A stretch of DNA of 64,000 nt from DASQZT01 sp963728965 (GCA_963728965.1 CAVSMH010000008.1:992001-1056000), one strand, 5' to 3'; shown: positions 24,208 through 33,863, numbered from the stretch's first letter. The notes: generated by a model not told the origin, from the sequence alone. Numbers and translations: made by a program.

Positions 24208-25786
24208 CAGCGGATTGCTGGTGGCATCGTTGGCGTTGGCGCAGGCGCCTCCCAAGCCCGGGCTGGTGGAGGGGACGGTGACCCACTCCCTCACGGGCGC
24301 ACCGATTCTGCGCGCGCACGTGGCGCTACGGGGTGTGGGCCCCCAAGCCAAGAGCTACGGCGCGCTGACCAACACCGAGGGGAAGTTCTCCATTGCGGGC
24401 GTGTTTCCGGGCACGTACCGGGCGGCGGCCGAGCGGGTGGGATTCTTCGCGCCTGCCGAGGCCGGCGGACGCACGACGATCGAAGTGGCGCTCGGCGCCG
24501 GCGAAAAGAAAGACGACCTGAAGTTCCGGCTGGCACCGCTGGGGTCGATCTCCGGGCGCGTGGTGGATGCGGAAGGCGAGCCCGTGGAGGCGGCGCTGGT
24601 GACCATCGATACCAGGCAGATCTCGAGCGCATCGCCCCACGAGTCCACCGACGATCAGGGACGGTTCCGGCTGGGCGGCCTGCTGCCGGGCCGGTACCGC
24701 GTCAAGGCGGCGCCGGCGAGCGTGCTGCCGACGCCGCCCGAGATTCGCACAGACGGCACCGTCGAGGTGCGCTATGCGCCGACGTATTATGGCGGCGTGA
24801 TGGAATACAAAGCGGCCGCGCGGATCGAGGTGGGGACCGGCCACGATGTCACGGGAATCGAGATCCCGCTGCGGGGCATTCCGATGGTGCGGATTTCCGG
24901 CCGGGTAATCGGCGTGAGCCCGGAGGCGCGGGCGGTAGGCCTGATGTTTTCGCAAACCACCGGTACGAGCAGCCGGCTGGGAGTAAAAAACGACGGGACC
25001 TTCGAGGTTTGGAACGTCGATCCGGGCAAGTACTTTCTCACCGCGGTGTGGGGCAGCGGGAATCAACGGGTGCAGACGGCCCCGGTGAACGTCGAGATCG
25101 GGCAGTCGAACCTGGAGCATATCGAGCTGCGCGTGGTTCCGCCCTCGCCGCTAACGGGGCAGGTGGTATTCGAGGACGAACCGGCGCGCCCCCAGGCTTC
25201 CAAGTCCGGCCAGGGGGGGCGGTCCGGGGAGACGGGCGAACCGAAATTGGAACTGCGGACGGTGGATCCGGGTATGTTCGCGAATCCGGTGAGAGCGGAC
25301 GTGGCGGCGGATGGATCGTTTCACCTGGCCGGCGTAGCGGCGGCGCGGTACCGGGTGATGCTCTCCTGGACGTCGGGCTACGTGAAGGCCATCACGCTGG
25401 GGCAGCATGCGGCGGAAGGCAATGTTCTCGACCTGCGCAACGGCGCGGCCGGAGCCGCTCTGACGGTGCTGGTGAGCGCGGCGTTCGGGACTGTCTCGGG
25501 GACGGTTGCCGACGACAGCGGTCCGGTGGCGGGCGCACGGGTCGCGCTGGTGCGGGACGATTTTGTGTCGCTCGGGGACGTGACGTTCGCGTCCACGGAT
25601 GCGGCGGGCTCGTACACGATCGACCACGTCCGGCCGGGCAAGTACCGGATCGCGGCGATCGAGGACAACGATACCGCCGCTCGTTGGGGCAACCTGGATG
25701 ACTATGAAGACATCGTGGCGCGGATCGAGGTCCAACCCAAGGACAAAGTGACGCAAGAGCTGCGACGGCACCGGCCGGTCCGGTAG
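24182..25786 (+). CDS. Secreted multi-domain carboxypeptidase-regulatory-like protein (paralogue)
   Basis: A 534-residue paralogue of the preceding protein: short signal peptide (LLVASLALAQA), then repeated G..... LTGAPILRAHV / TEGKFSIAGVFPGTYRAAAE-type beta-sandwich units, with at least four recognisable copies, the last near residues 440-510 (GTVSGTVADDSGPVAGARVA to RPGKYRIAAIE). No catalytic residues seen. ATG 24182 overlaps the upstream gene; ATG 24188 is an alternative. Likely coexpressed with its neighbour and convergent with the TonB receptor. Confidence 0.72.
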   Translation: MGMRGLRSSSGLLVASLALAQAPPKPGLVEGTVTHSLTGAPILRAHVALRGVGPQAKSYGALTNTEGKFSIAGVFPGTYRAAAERVGFFAPAEAGGRTTIEVALGAGEKKDDLKFRLAPLGSISGRVVDAEGEPVEAALVTIDTRQISSASPHESTDDQGRFRLGGLLPGRYRVKAAPASVLPTPPEIRTDGTVEVRYAPTYYGGVMEYKAAARIEVGTGHDVTGIEIPLRGIPMVRISGRVIGVSPEARAVGLMFSQTTGTSSRLGVKNDGTFEVWNVDPGKYFLTAVWGSGNQRVQTAPVNVEIGQSNLEHIELRVVPPSPLTGQVVFEDEPARPQASKSGQGGRSGETGEPKLELRTVDPGMFANPVRADVAADGSFHLAGVAAARYRVMLSWTSGYVKAITLGQHAAEGNVLDLRNGAAGAALTVLVSAAFGTVSGTVADDSGPVAGARVALVRDDFVSLGDVTFASTDAAGSYTIDHVRPGKYRIAAIEDNDTAARWGNLDDYEDIVARIEVQPKDKVTQELRRHRPVR

Positions 25787-25928
25787 GCGCGGGTATGGGC
25801 CTCTGGGGCGCGGGCGCCCGCGGACGCATCAACGCACACGGCCGGGACGGGCTGCCCCGCGGCGACGATCCCTGGGGGGACCGCCGCCGGGGGAGGAAGC
25901 ACCGGGACGCATCCCGGCGCCACCATGC

Positions 25929-28900
25929 CTAAAAGAAATACTTCAGACTCAACTGCACGTTGCGCGAGCCGATCTTGGTGCTGGTGATCTGCCCGAAGCT
26001 GCCGGAACCGAAAGTGGTCCCGGGCGGATTGAAGATGGGGTGATTGCGGAAGTTGGAGGCTTCCGCGCGGAATTCGACGCGCTGCCGCTCGGTGGTTTTC
26101 CAGCTCTTGCCGAGCGAAGCGTCGAGCGTGTTGAGGCGCGGTCCGCGCACGTTGACGAAACGCGGGGCGCTGCCGTACACGTCGGCGGCGGGCTGTGAGA
26201 ACGCCGCCACATTGAACCAGTTGTTGAAGCGGTCGTAGACCGATCCGGTGGTGGCCGGGTCGCCCAGCAGGTTGGGCCGCTGGCCGCCGCTCCACAAGGT
26301 TCCGCCGTTCTGGGTGATTTGCAGGGGCTGGCTGCTCTGCACGGTGAAGGTGCCGCTGGTCTGCCATCCACCGATGAGGGCGTCCACCCAGCGGTTGACG
26401 CTGGTGCCGAACTGGCGTCCGCGGCCGAACGGGATGTCGTACACGCCGAGGAGGACGAAGCGGTGTTGGACATCGTTGGCGGAGAGCGATTTTTCCTGGT
26501 GGTAGTCGAACAGGTTTTGCAGGTTCCCGCCGCTCGAGCTGCTGAGCCAGTTCAGGTTGCTGGAACCGACCGAGACATCGTCGAGCAGCTTGGCGAAGGT
26601 GTAGTGGGTCAGCAGCGTGAGGCCCTGGGAGTAGCGTTTTTCGAACTTGATCTGGAAGGCGTGATACCAGGAATCGGCATTGCCGAGCTCGGAGGTGCCG
26701 ACGCCGTCGAACTGCGGCATGTTGCGGAGCAGGCGGTACAACTGGACGGTCTTGCCGTTGAGGTTGGTGGCCTTGGGGTCGGTGATGTATCCGTAGAAGG
26801 GGTTGGCCACCTTGCTTTGCAGGGCGGTGCGGCCCATGCTCCAGTACATCGGATCGAGCCGGTTGAGGCTGGTGGCCGCCGAGTTGGTGAGCTTCACGCC
26901 GCGGCTGCCGGTGTAGTTGACTTCGATGAGCGACTGCCAGCCGACCTCGCGCTGCACGGAGAGGTTCCAATTGTACATCTCGGGGTTGGTGGCGGTGTCG
27001 CGAAGAATGGTGCCGGCGCCCAGTCCGAGGAAGGTGGCGTCGCCCTGGGAGCTGCCGAGCGGTGTGGTGAGCCCGACCGGGTACGGATTCTCGAGGGTGG
27101 CAAACTGGGTGGCTCCGCTATCGAGCGACCACTGGGGGTTGGAGTTGGTATTGAACGGCGAACCGGTGTGGCCTGCCACGGTGGCGCGCGACAGGGTATA
27201 GAAGATGCCGGCACCGGCGCGGATGGCGGTTTTGTTGTTCAAGGCGTAGGCGAAGCCGAGGCGGGGAGCGATGTTGTTCATGTCCGCATCGAACGGCGAA
27301 CGGTGCTGGTCGTTGACGAACTTGTAGACGCCCTTGAGGTCGTAACCGGGAACGGAAATGGGCGAGGGCGCGTTCAGGTCCCAGTAGCTGTAGCGGTTCT
27401 GAACCTCCCAGCGGGGGACGTCGAACTCGTAGCGCAATCCCAGGTTGATGGTGAGCTTGCGGGTGACCTTCCAGTCGTCCTGGAGGAAGAAGCCCCAATA
27501 GTTGGCGCGGCTGAAGGCCTTGGGATCGAGGTGGTAATCGCCGCCGTTACCCCAACCTAAGAGGAACGAGGCGAACGGGGCGCCCTGGTAGGAGTTGCCA
27601 ATGTTGGGATCCATGCTGGTTTCGCGCTGCCCGAAGGAGAAGTGGCCCTGCGGATAGCCGGGCTGGGCGTAGTCGAGGAAGTTGTGGCGGAACTCGGCGC
27701 CGGCCTTGAGGCTGTGTGGACCCTTCAATTTGGTCCAGGCAGCCGACGCCTGATGCACGCCTTCCTGGCGGTCCATGATGAGCCAGCCCTGGGTGCCGAT
27801 ATCGAGGCCCCAGCCGTTGAAGAACGGGAACGCTTTGTAGTCGGCGGCATCCTGCATGTACTTGGGCAGGCCGAGGGTGGTGGAATCGAACCACTGGAAC
27901 GGCGACCGCGCGAAATCGGAGTAGACGAACCCGTAGTTCAAGGTCCAGACGGTGGTGGCGTTCTGGGTGAAGGTGAGGTTCCCGGAGGCCTGTTGGGTGT
28001 AGGTGTGATTGGGTCCGTCATTGGGGCTGTAGGCCGCGCCGATGGCGGGATCATACGATGCCCACAGGTTGGCGGGTGTGCCTTCGGTGCGGGCGATGCT
28101 GTAACGGCCGGTAGCGCGGATCCGGTCGCTGAAACTGTTGTCGATCTTGATATCGGCCTGGTTGGTGACGCCCAGGTTGATGCCCTGCATGTAGAAGTTG
28201 TTGGCGTTGGTGAAGGCGTTGGTGGGCGTGGTGTTGGGCAGCGGAATATAGGTCATTGCCTTGGCGGCGACCGGACTGATCATACTGGCCGGAATGACAT
28301 TGCCGGGAAACGGATTGCGCTTCAGGGCCCCGTTGGCATCCTTATAGGTGTCGAAGGGATTGTACATGGTGACCAGTTTGCCGTCGCTGAAGAGGGTCTC
28401 GCTGAAGTCGCCTTTGCGTTGCAGGAGGGTGGGGGCGCTCCCGGTGAAGGTCTGCGGGCTCTTGGAGCGCACCAGGTCGTAGGTGGCGAAGAAGAAGGTT
28501 TTGTTTTTGCGGATGGGTCCGCCGATGACGCCGCCCGGTTCATCGCGCCGGTAGTAGGTCTTCCTCGCGCCGCTGCGGTTGCTGGACCAGCTATTGGCGT
28601 TCAAGGTGGAGTCGCGGCGGTAATAGAAGGCATCGCCATGGAACTCATTGGTACCGGACTTGGTGACCAGGTTGACCACGGCGGAGCCGGACTCGGCGTA
28701 TTCGGCGCCGAAGAAGTTCACTTGCATTTTGAACTCCTGGACGGCGTCCACGGAGGGGACGTACTTGAGGTCGGTCGCGCCGGTATTCTGTTCGGTGGTG
28801 TTGGCGATGGCGCCGTCGATGAGCACGTCGGAGGTGGAATTGCGTGCGCCGTTGGCGACGAAATTGGTATTGGTGGGGGAGTTGGACTGGCTGTTGGCGC

Positions 28901-29396
28901 CGACGACTCCGGGAGTGAGGGTGAGATAGTTCAGGGCGTTGCGGCCGATGTTGGGGAGGCCCGCCATGAAGCGGTTTTCGATGACCTGTCCCAGGTTGGC
29001 GATAGTGGTATTCAGCAAGGGCGCGGTACTCTGCACCTCCACGGAGGTGGTGACATCGCCGACCTGAAGACCCACGTCGAGGGTGGCCTGCTGCTGCACG
29101 GCTAACGGAATCTCGGTTTGCGTGTACTTTTTGAACCCGGCGGCTTCGACAGCCAGGGTGTAGGTGCCGGGCGGGAGGGCGGTCACGGAATAGCGGCCGG
29201 CCTCATCGGTGAGACCGGCGTGCGCCACGCCGCGTTCGGCCTCGGTAAAGGTGACTTTGGCGCCGGGCACGCCCGCGCCGCTCTGATCGGTGATGAGCCC
29301 GCGCACGGCCGCGGTAAAGGACGATTGCCCCCAGGCCAGGGCGGCGATCCCGGCGACCAGGCACACGGATCGGAACATACGTTGTAACTCGTTCAT
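25929..29396 (-). CDS. Oar-like TonB-dependent outer-membrane receptor
   Basis: A 1155-residue outer-membrane protein. Order: signal peptide (VCLVAGIAALAWGQ), carboxypeptidase-regulatory domain at about 28-110 (VRGLITDQSGAGVPGAKVTF), a plug domain at about 115-240 (NTTIANLGQVIENRFMAGLP and NGARNSTSDVLIDG), then a very long beta-barrel ending in VQLSLKYFF with the usual terminal aromatic. This Oar-type layout is expanded in Acidobacteria, where such proteins are thought to import or bind large polymers. ATG 29396 follows GGAGGGG. It is divergent from a membrane-tethered regulator that may control it. Confidence 0.92.
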   Translation of the reverse strand: MNELQRMFRSVCLVAGIAALAWGQSSFTAAVRGLITDQSGAGVPGAKVTFTEAERGVAHAGLTDEAGRYSVTALPPGTYTLAVEAAGFKKYTQTEIPLAVQQQATLDVGLQVGDVTTSVEVQSTAPLLNTTIANLGQVIENRFMAGLPNIGRNALNYLTLTPGVVGANSQSNSPTNTNFVANGARNSTSDVLIDGAIANTTEQNTGATDLKYVPSVDAVQEFKMQVNFFGAEYAESGSAVVNLVTKSGTNEFHGDAFYYRRDSTLNANSWSSNRSGARKTYYRRDEPGGVIGGPIRKNKTFFFATYDLVRSKSPQTFTGSAPTLLQRKGDFSETLFSDGKLVTMYNPFDTYKDANGALKRNPFPGNVIPASMISPVAAKAMTYIPLPNTTPTNAFTNANNFYMQGINLGVTNQADIKIDNSFSDRIRATGRYSIARTEGTPANLWASYDPAIGAAYSPNDGPNHTYTQQASGNLTFTQNATTVWTLNYGFVYSDFARSPFQWFDSTTLGLPKYMQDAADYKAFPFFNGWGLDIGTQGWLIMDRQEGVHQASAAWTKLKGPHSLKAGAEFRHNFLDYAQPGYPQGHFSFGQRETSMDPNIGNSYQGAPFASFLLGWGNGGDYHLDPKAFSRANYWGFFLQDDWKVTRKLTINLGLRYEFDVPRWEVQNRYSYWDLNAPSPISVPGYDLKGVYKFVNDQHRSPFDADMNNIAPRLGFAYALNNKTAIRAGAGIFYTLSRATVAGHTGSPFNTNSNPQWSLDSGATQFATLENPYPVGLTTPLGSSQGDATFLGLGAGTILRDTATNPEMYNWNLSVQREVGWQSLIEVNYTGSRGVKLTNSAATSLNRLDPMYWSMGRTALQSKVANPFYGYITDPKATNLNGKTVQLYRLLRNMPQFDGVGTSELGNADSWYHAFQIKFEKRYSQGLTLLTHYTFAKLLDDVSVGSSNLNWLSSSSGGNLQNLFDYHQEKSLSANDVQHRFVLLGVYDIPFGRGRQFGTSVNRWVDALIGGWQTSGTFTVQSSQPLQITQNGGTLWSGGQRPNLLGDPATTGSVYDRFNNWFNVAAFSQPAADVYGSAPRFVNVRGPRLNTLDASLGKSWKTTERQRVEFRAEASNFRNHPIFNPPGTTFGSGSFGQITSTKIGSRNVQLSLKYFF

Positions 29397-29546
29397 GCAA
29401 CCCCTCCAGACGGGAAAAAGGAGATCCATCCCCTGTTGAACCAACATCCGGGCTTGTCGTTACCCGATGCAACCCCTGAGATCGCGCTCCCGGTGAGCGC
29501 GGCATCTGATCGAGGCTAGGCTAAGACCAGGCTGCCGGCAACGTTT

Positions 29547-29582
29547 GTAACGGCTGCGTAACGGCTTGTAACGCTCTATGAT
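29547..29582 (+). promoter_or_regulatory. Phased GTAACG repeats and -10 upstream of ToxR-like gene
   Basis: GTAACG occurs at 29547, 29558 and 29568, i.e. 11 and 10 bp apart on one face of the helix, ending just before TATGAT (29577-29582), a good -10 with no matching -35. Direct repeats at this spacing over the -35 region are the classic layout for OmpR/PhoB-type winged-helix activators, the same fold as the N-terminus of the adjacent gene product. Confidence 0.6.
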
Positions 29583-29627
29583 AGAGTGGGCTTGGTAATG
29601 GGGAGTGCAGTTGGTAAACGGGTGGGG

Positions 29628-30848
29628 ATGCCAGACCAGCCACGGTTTAGCCAGGGGGAGATCCTGGAACATCTGGAGGTGGTTCTCGGGAGTCCGGCGT
29701 TCCGCACCAGCCAGAGGTCGTGCCAATTCCTGCACTACGTAGTAGAGTCGTGCCTGGCGGGGGAGCACGATCTGCTGAAGGAGCGGGTGGTAGGCGAGCG
29801 GGTATTCGGGCGCTCTCCGGACTACGACACGGGGCAGGACTCGATCGTACGGGTAAAAGCCAACGAAGTACGGCGGCGGCTGGCGCAATATTACGACCTG
29901 CACCCGGATGCGCCGCTGCGGATCGAATTGCCGGCGGGCTCGTATGTCCCGGTTTTTCACACGGCCACACCCGAAGCGCCGCCGGCGGCACCGGTTGCGC
30001 CGCCCGTAACGGCGCATGTGCGGCGTTGGCCGGTTTGGGCGGCGCTGGTGGTGGTGGTGGCCGGGATTGGAGTGGCGGCGTGGCTGGCGCTGCGCGGCGC
30101 GCCCGAGCCGGCGCTGTTCACGGCCTTCTGGAAGCCGTTCCTGGCGAGCCGGCATGACCTGATTCTATGCGTTCCGGCGCCCGAGACGTTCCGGATTTAC
30201 GGGGACAACCGGGCGCACCTGATCGAGGCGCTGAAGCCGCGGGCGCCGGGGGTGGAGTCGCCCAGTCTTTCGAAGGAGCAACTGCGGGGAGTGCTGGTGG
30301 TGCCGGAGCCCGGCATGTCGCTGGGCATGGGGGACGCCCACGCGATGACGCTGATTTACGCCTTTGCCGCCCTAAAGGGAAAGACGCCGATGATCCGGGT
30401 GGGCGACAGCACCACGTTCACGGAATTGCGGGCCGGTCCGAATATTCTGATCGGCGGGTTCACCAACCGGTGGACCATCGACCTGATGAAGGAGGCGCGG
30501 TTCGCGTTCACCTCCGAAGGCGCGGACTACGGAATCCAGGACCGGCAGACGGGACGGTTCGTGTGCCGCAAGCCGCCACCCTGGGAACCGCTGGGCGATG
30601 AAGACTGCGCGGTGGTGACGCGGTTCTGGGATTCGAAGACCGGGCACCCGCTGCTGATCGCCGCCGGGCTGGATCACTTCGGCACCTACGAAGTGGGCGA
30701 GTTTCTGACCCGTCCGGAGCTGCTGGAGCCGGCGCTCGAGGGGGCACCCGCGGGCTGGCGGAACAAGAACCTGCAAGTGGTCTTTCGCACGGAGATCGTG
30801 AGGGACAGCGTGGGGCCGCCGAAGGTTTTGGCAAGCTACGTGTGGTAG
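29628..30848 (+). CDS. Membrane-tethered winged-helix regulator (ToxR/CadC-like)
   Basis: A 406-residue one-component regulator candidate. Residues about 1-105 resemble an OmpR-type winged helix (LLKERVVGERVFGRSPDY, DSIVRVKANEVRRRL and the terminal hairpin RIELPAGSYVPVF). A Pro/Ala linker leads to one membrane span (VWAALVVVVAGIGVAAWLAL, about residues 130-150). The remaining about 250 residues would be periplasmic, and no enzyme motif is seen there. The start is uncertain: ATG 29598 and GTG 29586 are also in frame. Divergent from the TonB receptor and preceded by phased repeats, it may regulate both. Confidence 0.7.
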   Translation: MPDQPRFSQGEILEHLEVVLGSPAFRTSQRSCQFLHYVVESCLAGEHDLLKERVVGERVFGRSPDYDTGQDSIVRVKANEVRRRLAQYYDLHPDAPLRIELPAGSYVPVFHTATPEAPPAAPVAPPVTAHVRRWPVWAALVVVVAGIGVAAWLALRGAPEPALFTAFWKPFLASRHDLILCVPAPETFRIYGDNRAHLIEALKPRAPGVESPSLSKEQLRGVLVVPEPGMSLGMGDAHAMTLIYAFAALKGKTPMIRVGDSTTFTELRAGPNILIGGFTNRWTIDLMKEARFAFTSEGADYGIQDRQTGRFVCRKPPPWEPLGDEDCAVVTRFWDSKTGHPLLIAAGLDHFGTYEVGEFLTRPELLEPALEGAPAGWRNKNLQVVFRTEIVRDSVGPPKVLASYVW

Positions 30849-30867
30849 GTGACCAGCCGGAGGAGGG

Positions 30868-31269
30868 TCACGCCGGCAGCATGGCTCGCCAGCAGGCCTG
30901 CCAGCGGCCGCCGGATCGAGTGAAAGCGAAGATATCGTAGCCGGACTCGGTAGACTCCTTGCCCTGTATTTCGTAAGTCATGGTCCAACGGAACGTGGCG
31001 ACGGCGGTGTCGCCGGCCGCGTGAACGGACGGAGGTTCCAGCTTGCAGTCGCGGACTACGGCGTTTCGCACGAAGTCCACGTAGCTTTGGATCAACGCCG
31101 CCTTGCCTTCGGCGAGGTTCTGGAAGTTGGGTCCCTGCATCACGATCCGGTCATGGAAGCATTCTTCGAGCGCGGCCGGAATGGCATCGGGCGGGCCTTG
31201 GAGCCAGGCGTTGTTGATGCGCTCCAACAACTGGCGCACGGCTTGTATGTCGTCCATCGAGATCACCAT
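30868..31269 (-). CDS. NTF2/SnoaL-like protein
   Basis: A 133-residue cone-shaped alpha+beta fold of the SnoaL/nuclear-transport-factor-2 superfamily: an N-terminal helix pair (VRQLLERINNAWLQGPPDAI), LEECFHDRIVMQGP and the strands TAVATFRWTMTYEIQGK and GYDIFAFTRSGGRWQACW. Such proteins are ketosteroid-isomerase-like enzymes or ligand-binding stress proteins; the substrate is unknown. ATG 31257 with GGTGAT upstream is an alternative start. Divergent from a Tat-exported isomerase-like gene with only 22 bp between. Confidence 0.75.
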   Translation of the reverse strand: MVISMDDIQAVRQLLERINNAWLQGPPDAIPAALEECFHDRIVMQGPNFQNLAEGKAALIQSYVDFVRNAVVRDCKLEPPSVHAAGDTAVATFRWTMTYEIQGKESTESGYDIFAFTRSGGRWQACWRAMLPA

Positions 31270-31291
31270 AGCAGAAGCTATAATCGGTGAC

Positions 31292-32200
31292 ATGCTGCAA
31301 CCTACTCGCCGTGACTGGCTGGCCGCGTCCGGCCTGGTTCTGTGCGCAGGCGGACTGCGCGCGCTTCCGTTATCCGAAATCAAGCTCGGCATCACCACCG
31401 ACGAGATTGACGACGACGTGCTCAAGGCCGCCACGTTCCTGCGGGAACACGGGCTGAAATGGGCCGAAGTCCGCAACATCTGGGGACCGTACAATACGTC
31501 GCAGCCCGTAGAGAAGGTGCGGGAGGCGGCCAAAATTTTCGACGATCAGGGCCTTCGGGTATCCATTCTGGATACGGGTTTTTTCAAAATTCCCCTGCCG
31601 GCCGAGACGCCCGAGGGACAGAAAACGCTGGATGGGCAGTGGAAGGTGCTGGATGCCGCCATGGAGCGCGCGCGGATTTTCGGCACGCGCAAGCTGCGCG
31701 TGTTCACGTTCATGCTGCGCAAGGGCGAGTCGCCGTCGGAGAAGAGCTATGCGCGGATTGACGAGCTGATGCGCGAGGCGGCGCGGCGCGCGCAGGGGTT
31801 TCAATTGGGAGTGGAGAACATCGGCGGCGGGCACGTGTGGAGCGGAGCGGAGTCGGGGGCGTTTCTGAAGCGGGTGAAAGAGAGCAACGTGGGGATGGTC
31901 TGGGACCCGAACAACGCCGCCGAATCGGGCGAGCAATCGTTTCCGGACGGGTACCGGAAGCTCGATCCGGCGCGGATTTTTCATGTACACCTGCGCGATT
32001 ACAAGCACGAGAACGGGAAGGTGGTGTGGACCGCGGTGGGCGCGGGCGAGTTCGACAACGTCGGGCAGATTCGGGCGCTTCGGAAGGACGGCTACAAGGA
32101 GACGTTTACGCTCGAAACGCACTGGAGGGATCCGAAGGGGAAGTTGTATTCCACCCAGACGTCGCTCGAGGGATTGTTAAAGGTAGTGGAGAAGGTGTGA
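31292..32200 (+). CDS. Sugar phosphate isomerase/epimerase-family protein, Tat-exported
   Basis: A 302-residue xylose-isomerase-like TIM barrel (AP endonuclease 2 family). It starts with a Tat motif (TRRDWLAASG) and hydrophobic stretch, so the folded enzyme is likely periplasmic. Barrel signatures include GLKWAEVRNIWG, FQLGVENIGGGHVW, VGMVWDPNNAA with metal-ligand Asp, IFHVHLRDYKHENGK and FTLETHW. Members act on sugars or inositols; the substrate here cannot be assigned. Confidence 0.85.
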   Translation: MLQPTRRDWLAASGLVLCAGGLRALPLSEIKLGITTDEIDDDVLKAATFLREHGLKWAEVRNIWGPYNTSQPVEKVREAAKIFDDQGLRVSILDTGFFKIPLPAETPEGQKTLDGQWKVLDAAMERARIFGTRKLRVFTFMLRKGESPSEKSYARIDELMREAARRAQGFQLGVENIGGGHVWSGAESGAFLKRVKESNVGMVWDPNNAAESGEQSFPDGYRKLDPARIFHVHLRDYKHENGKVVWTAVGAGEFDNVGQIRALRKDGYKETFTLETHWRDPKGKLYSTQTSLEGLLKVVEKV

Positions 32201-32216
32201 GGAGGGGGTTCGGCCG

Positions 32217-32936
32217 TCAGGGGTGAAGGCGGATCAGCAGGTCATCGATCGCGGCGGTGAAACGGGGGGAGTCGGGCGGAGCGGCGGACGTGTTGGCGTA
32301 GGGAATGACGATGCGGCGGGGGGCGCGGAAGCGGCCGGCGGGCGCGCCGCCGATGCCGAGCAGCAACGGGTAGCGGCCAAAGGCGATCGCCTGTACGGGG
32401 TAGGCCGGCGGGACTTGGCCGCGCTGCTGGAGCGCGCGGTCCGGCTCAACGACGCGGAAGGCGGCGCGGATCGGGGAGTTGACGCGGTCGCCGGCGCGGC
32501 AGGCATCGAATCGCAAGTCGCCTTGGGCGGTCACCGAGGCGCGGCAACTTCCAGTTTCCGCGGCAGTGATGGAGAGCTGGCCTTCGCCCCAGCGCAGAAC
32601 GGCGGGCTGCATGGCCCCGAGGGCGGCGGCGATCGCCTGGAAGAGGTCGCCGGGTTGGGGCGTGCCGGCAGGGGCTCCGCGAATCAGCACGGCTTCGCGG
32701 GCGATGTCGTAACGCTCGAGGATGCGGACGGCGGCGAAATCGGCGGCGGCCAGGGTGAGGGCGGCATCGATCTGTGCCAGGGCGGCGCGGTGGCCGCGGC
32801 GGTCTTCGAAGGCGAGGGCACGGGTCTGCCCGATGGCCGCGGTTCCGGCCTGGTACTGGAAATCGGCCGCGCCGGCGGCTGCCGCCAGGCTAATAGCGAT
32901 AGAGCCAGCGAGCCTTTTCGACCACCTTGTCCACAT
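32217..32936 (-). CDS. Secreted hypothetical protein, possibly a degenerate ceramidase-like domain
   Basis: A 239-residue protein with a signal peptide (RLAGSIAISLAAAAGA). The segment AGTAAIGQTRALAFEDRRGH with the following RAALAQIDAAL and YDIAREAVLIRGAPAG loosely resembles the first part of neutral ceramidases (ligand-binding start, then DPL..RALVL), but the catalytic NTSHTHSGP-like motif is absent, so no enzyme function can be claimed. It starts inside the last codons of pdhB (47-nt overlap) and is likely cotranscribed with it. Confidence 0.55.
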   Translation of the reverse strand: MWTRWSKRLAGSIAISLAAAAGAADFQYQAGTAAIGQTRALAFEDRRGHRAALAQIDAALTLAAADFAAVRILERYDIAREAVLIRGAPAGTPQPGDLFQAIAAALGAMQPAVLRWGEGQLSITAAETGSCRASVTAQGDLRFDACRAGDRVNSPIRAAFRVVEPDRALQQRGQVPPAYPVQAIAFGRYPLLLGIGGAPAGRFRAPRRIVIPYANTSAAPPDSPRFTAAIDDLLIRLHP

Positions 32937-33861
32937 TGGGCAGGAACGCTTCCTCGAGCGGCGGGCTATAGGGCACGGGAGTATCCGGCGCGGTGACGCG
33001 CACGATGGGCCCGTCCAGGTATTCGAACACGCTTTCGGTGATGGTGACGGCCAATTCGCCCGCCATGCCTCCGGTGCGGGTGTCCTCGTGGAGGAGCAAC
33101 ACCTTGGAGGTTTTGCGGGCGCTGCGGCAGACGGTTTCGCGATCGAGAGGCATCAGGGTGCGCAGGTCCACGACCTCTACCGAGGCGCCTTCGGGTGCGA
33201 GCCTGGCCGCGGCTTCGAGCGCCGTCCAGACCATGGAACCGTAGGTGATGATGCTCAGGCTGGCGCCCTCGCGCACCACCTTGGCCTGGCCGATGGGGAC
33301 GGTGTACTCTTCGGCGGGCAGATCTTCCTTGATGCGGCGGTAGAGGCCCTTGTGCTCGAAAAAGAGGACCGGGTCGTTATCGCGGATGGCCGATTTGATG
33401 AGGCCCTTGGCGTCGTAGGCGGTGGCGGGGCAGACCACCTTGAGGCCGGGAGTGCGCACGAACCACATCTCCGGATTCTGGGAGTGGAACGGGCCGCCGT
33501 GAATGCCGCCGCCCGAAGGGGCGCGCACCACGATGGGGACGGCGGCGTTCCAGCGGTAGCGGCACTTGGCGGCGAAGTTGACGATCTGGTCGAAGCCGCA
33601 GGAAATGAAATCGGCGAACTGCATCTCGGCCACGGGACGCAGTCCCATGAGACCGGCGCCGATGGCAGCGCCGACGATGCCTTCCTCGGAGATGGGGGTA
33701 TCGACGACGCGGCGATGGCCGAACTTCTCCACGAATCCGGCGGTGACTTTGAAGGCGCCGCCGTAGACGCCGATGTCTTCGCCCAGGAGGAAGACGTTAT
33801 CATCGCGCTCCATCTCTTCCCAGAGACCTTCGCGGATGGCTTCCAGGTAGGTGGTGGCCAT
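32890..33861 (-). CDS. pdhB: 2-oxoacid/pyruvate dehydrogenase E1 beta subunit
   Basis: A 323-residue transketolase-like subunit that pairs with the E1 alpha chain to decarboxylate a 2-oxoacid with thiamine diphosphate. MERDDNVFLLGEDIGVYGGAF, RVVDTPISEEGIVGAAIGAG (with the conserved cofactor-activating Glu), PSGGGIHGGPFHSQNPE and VVDLRTLMPLDRETV are family signatures. It begins 2 nt after the alpha-subunit stop. No E2 or E3 gene is nearby, so the exact complex (pyruvate, acetoin or branched-chain) is not decided. Confidence 0.9.
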   Translation of the reverse strand: MATTYLEAIREGLWEEMERDDNVFLLGEDIGVYGGAFKVTAGFVEKFGHRRVVDTPISEEGIVGAAIGAGLMGLRPVAEMQFADFISCGFDQIVNFAAKCRYRWNAAVPIVVRAPSGGGIHGGPFHSQNPEMWFVRTPGLKVVCPATAYDAKGLIKSAIRDNDPVLFFEHKGLYRRIKEDLPAEEYTVPIGQAKVVREGASLSIITYGSMVWTALEAAARLAPEGASVEVVDLRTLMPLDRETVCRSARKTSKVLLLHEDTRTGGMAGELAVTITESVFEYLDGPIVRVTAPDTPVPYSPPLEEAFLPNVDKVVEKARWLYRY

Positions 33862-33863
33862 GA

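Noticed and set aside
29147..29396. Toxin-antitoxin or anti-sigma partners for the Oar-like receptor
   Set aside because: The receptor's N-terminus has no signalling extension of the FecA type; the start region encodes only the signal peptide and regulatory domain.
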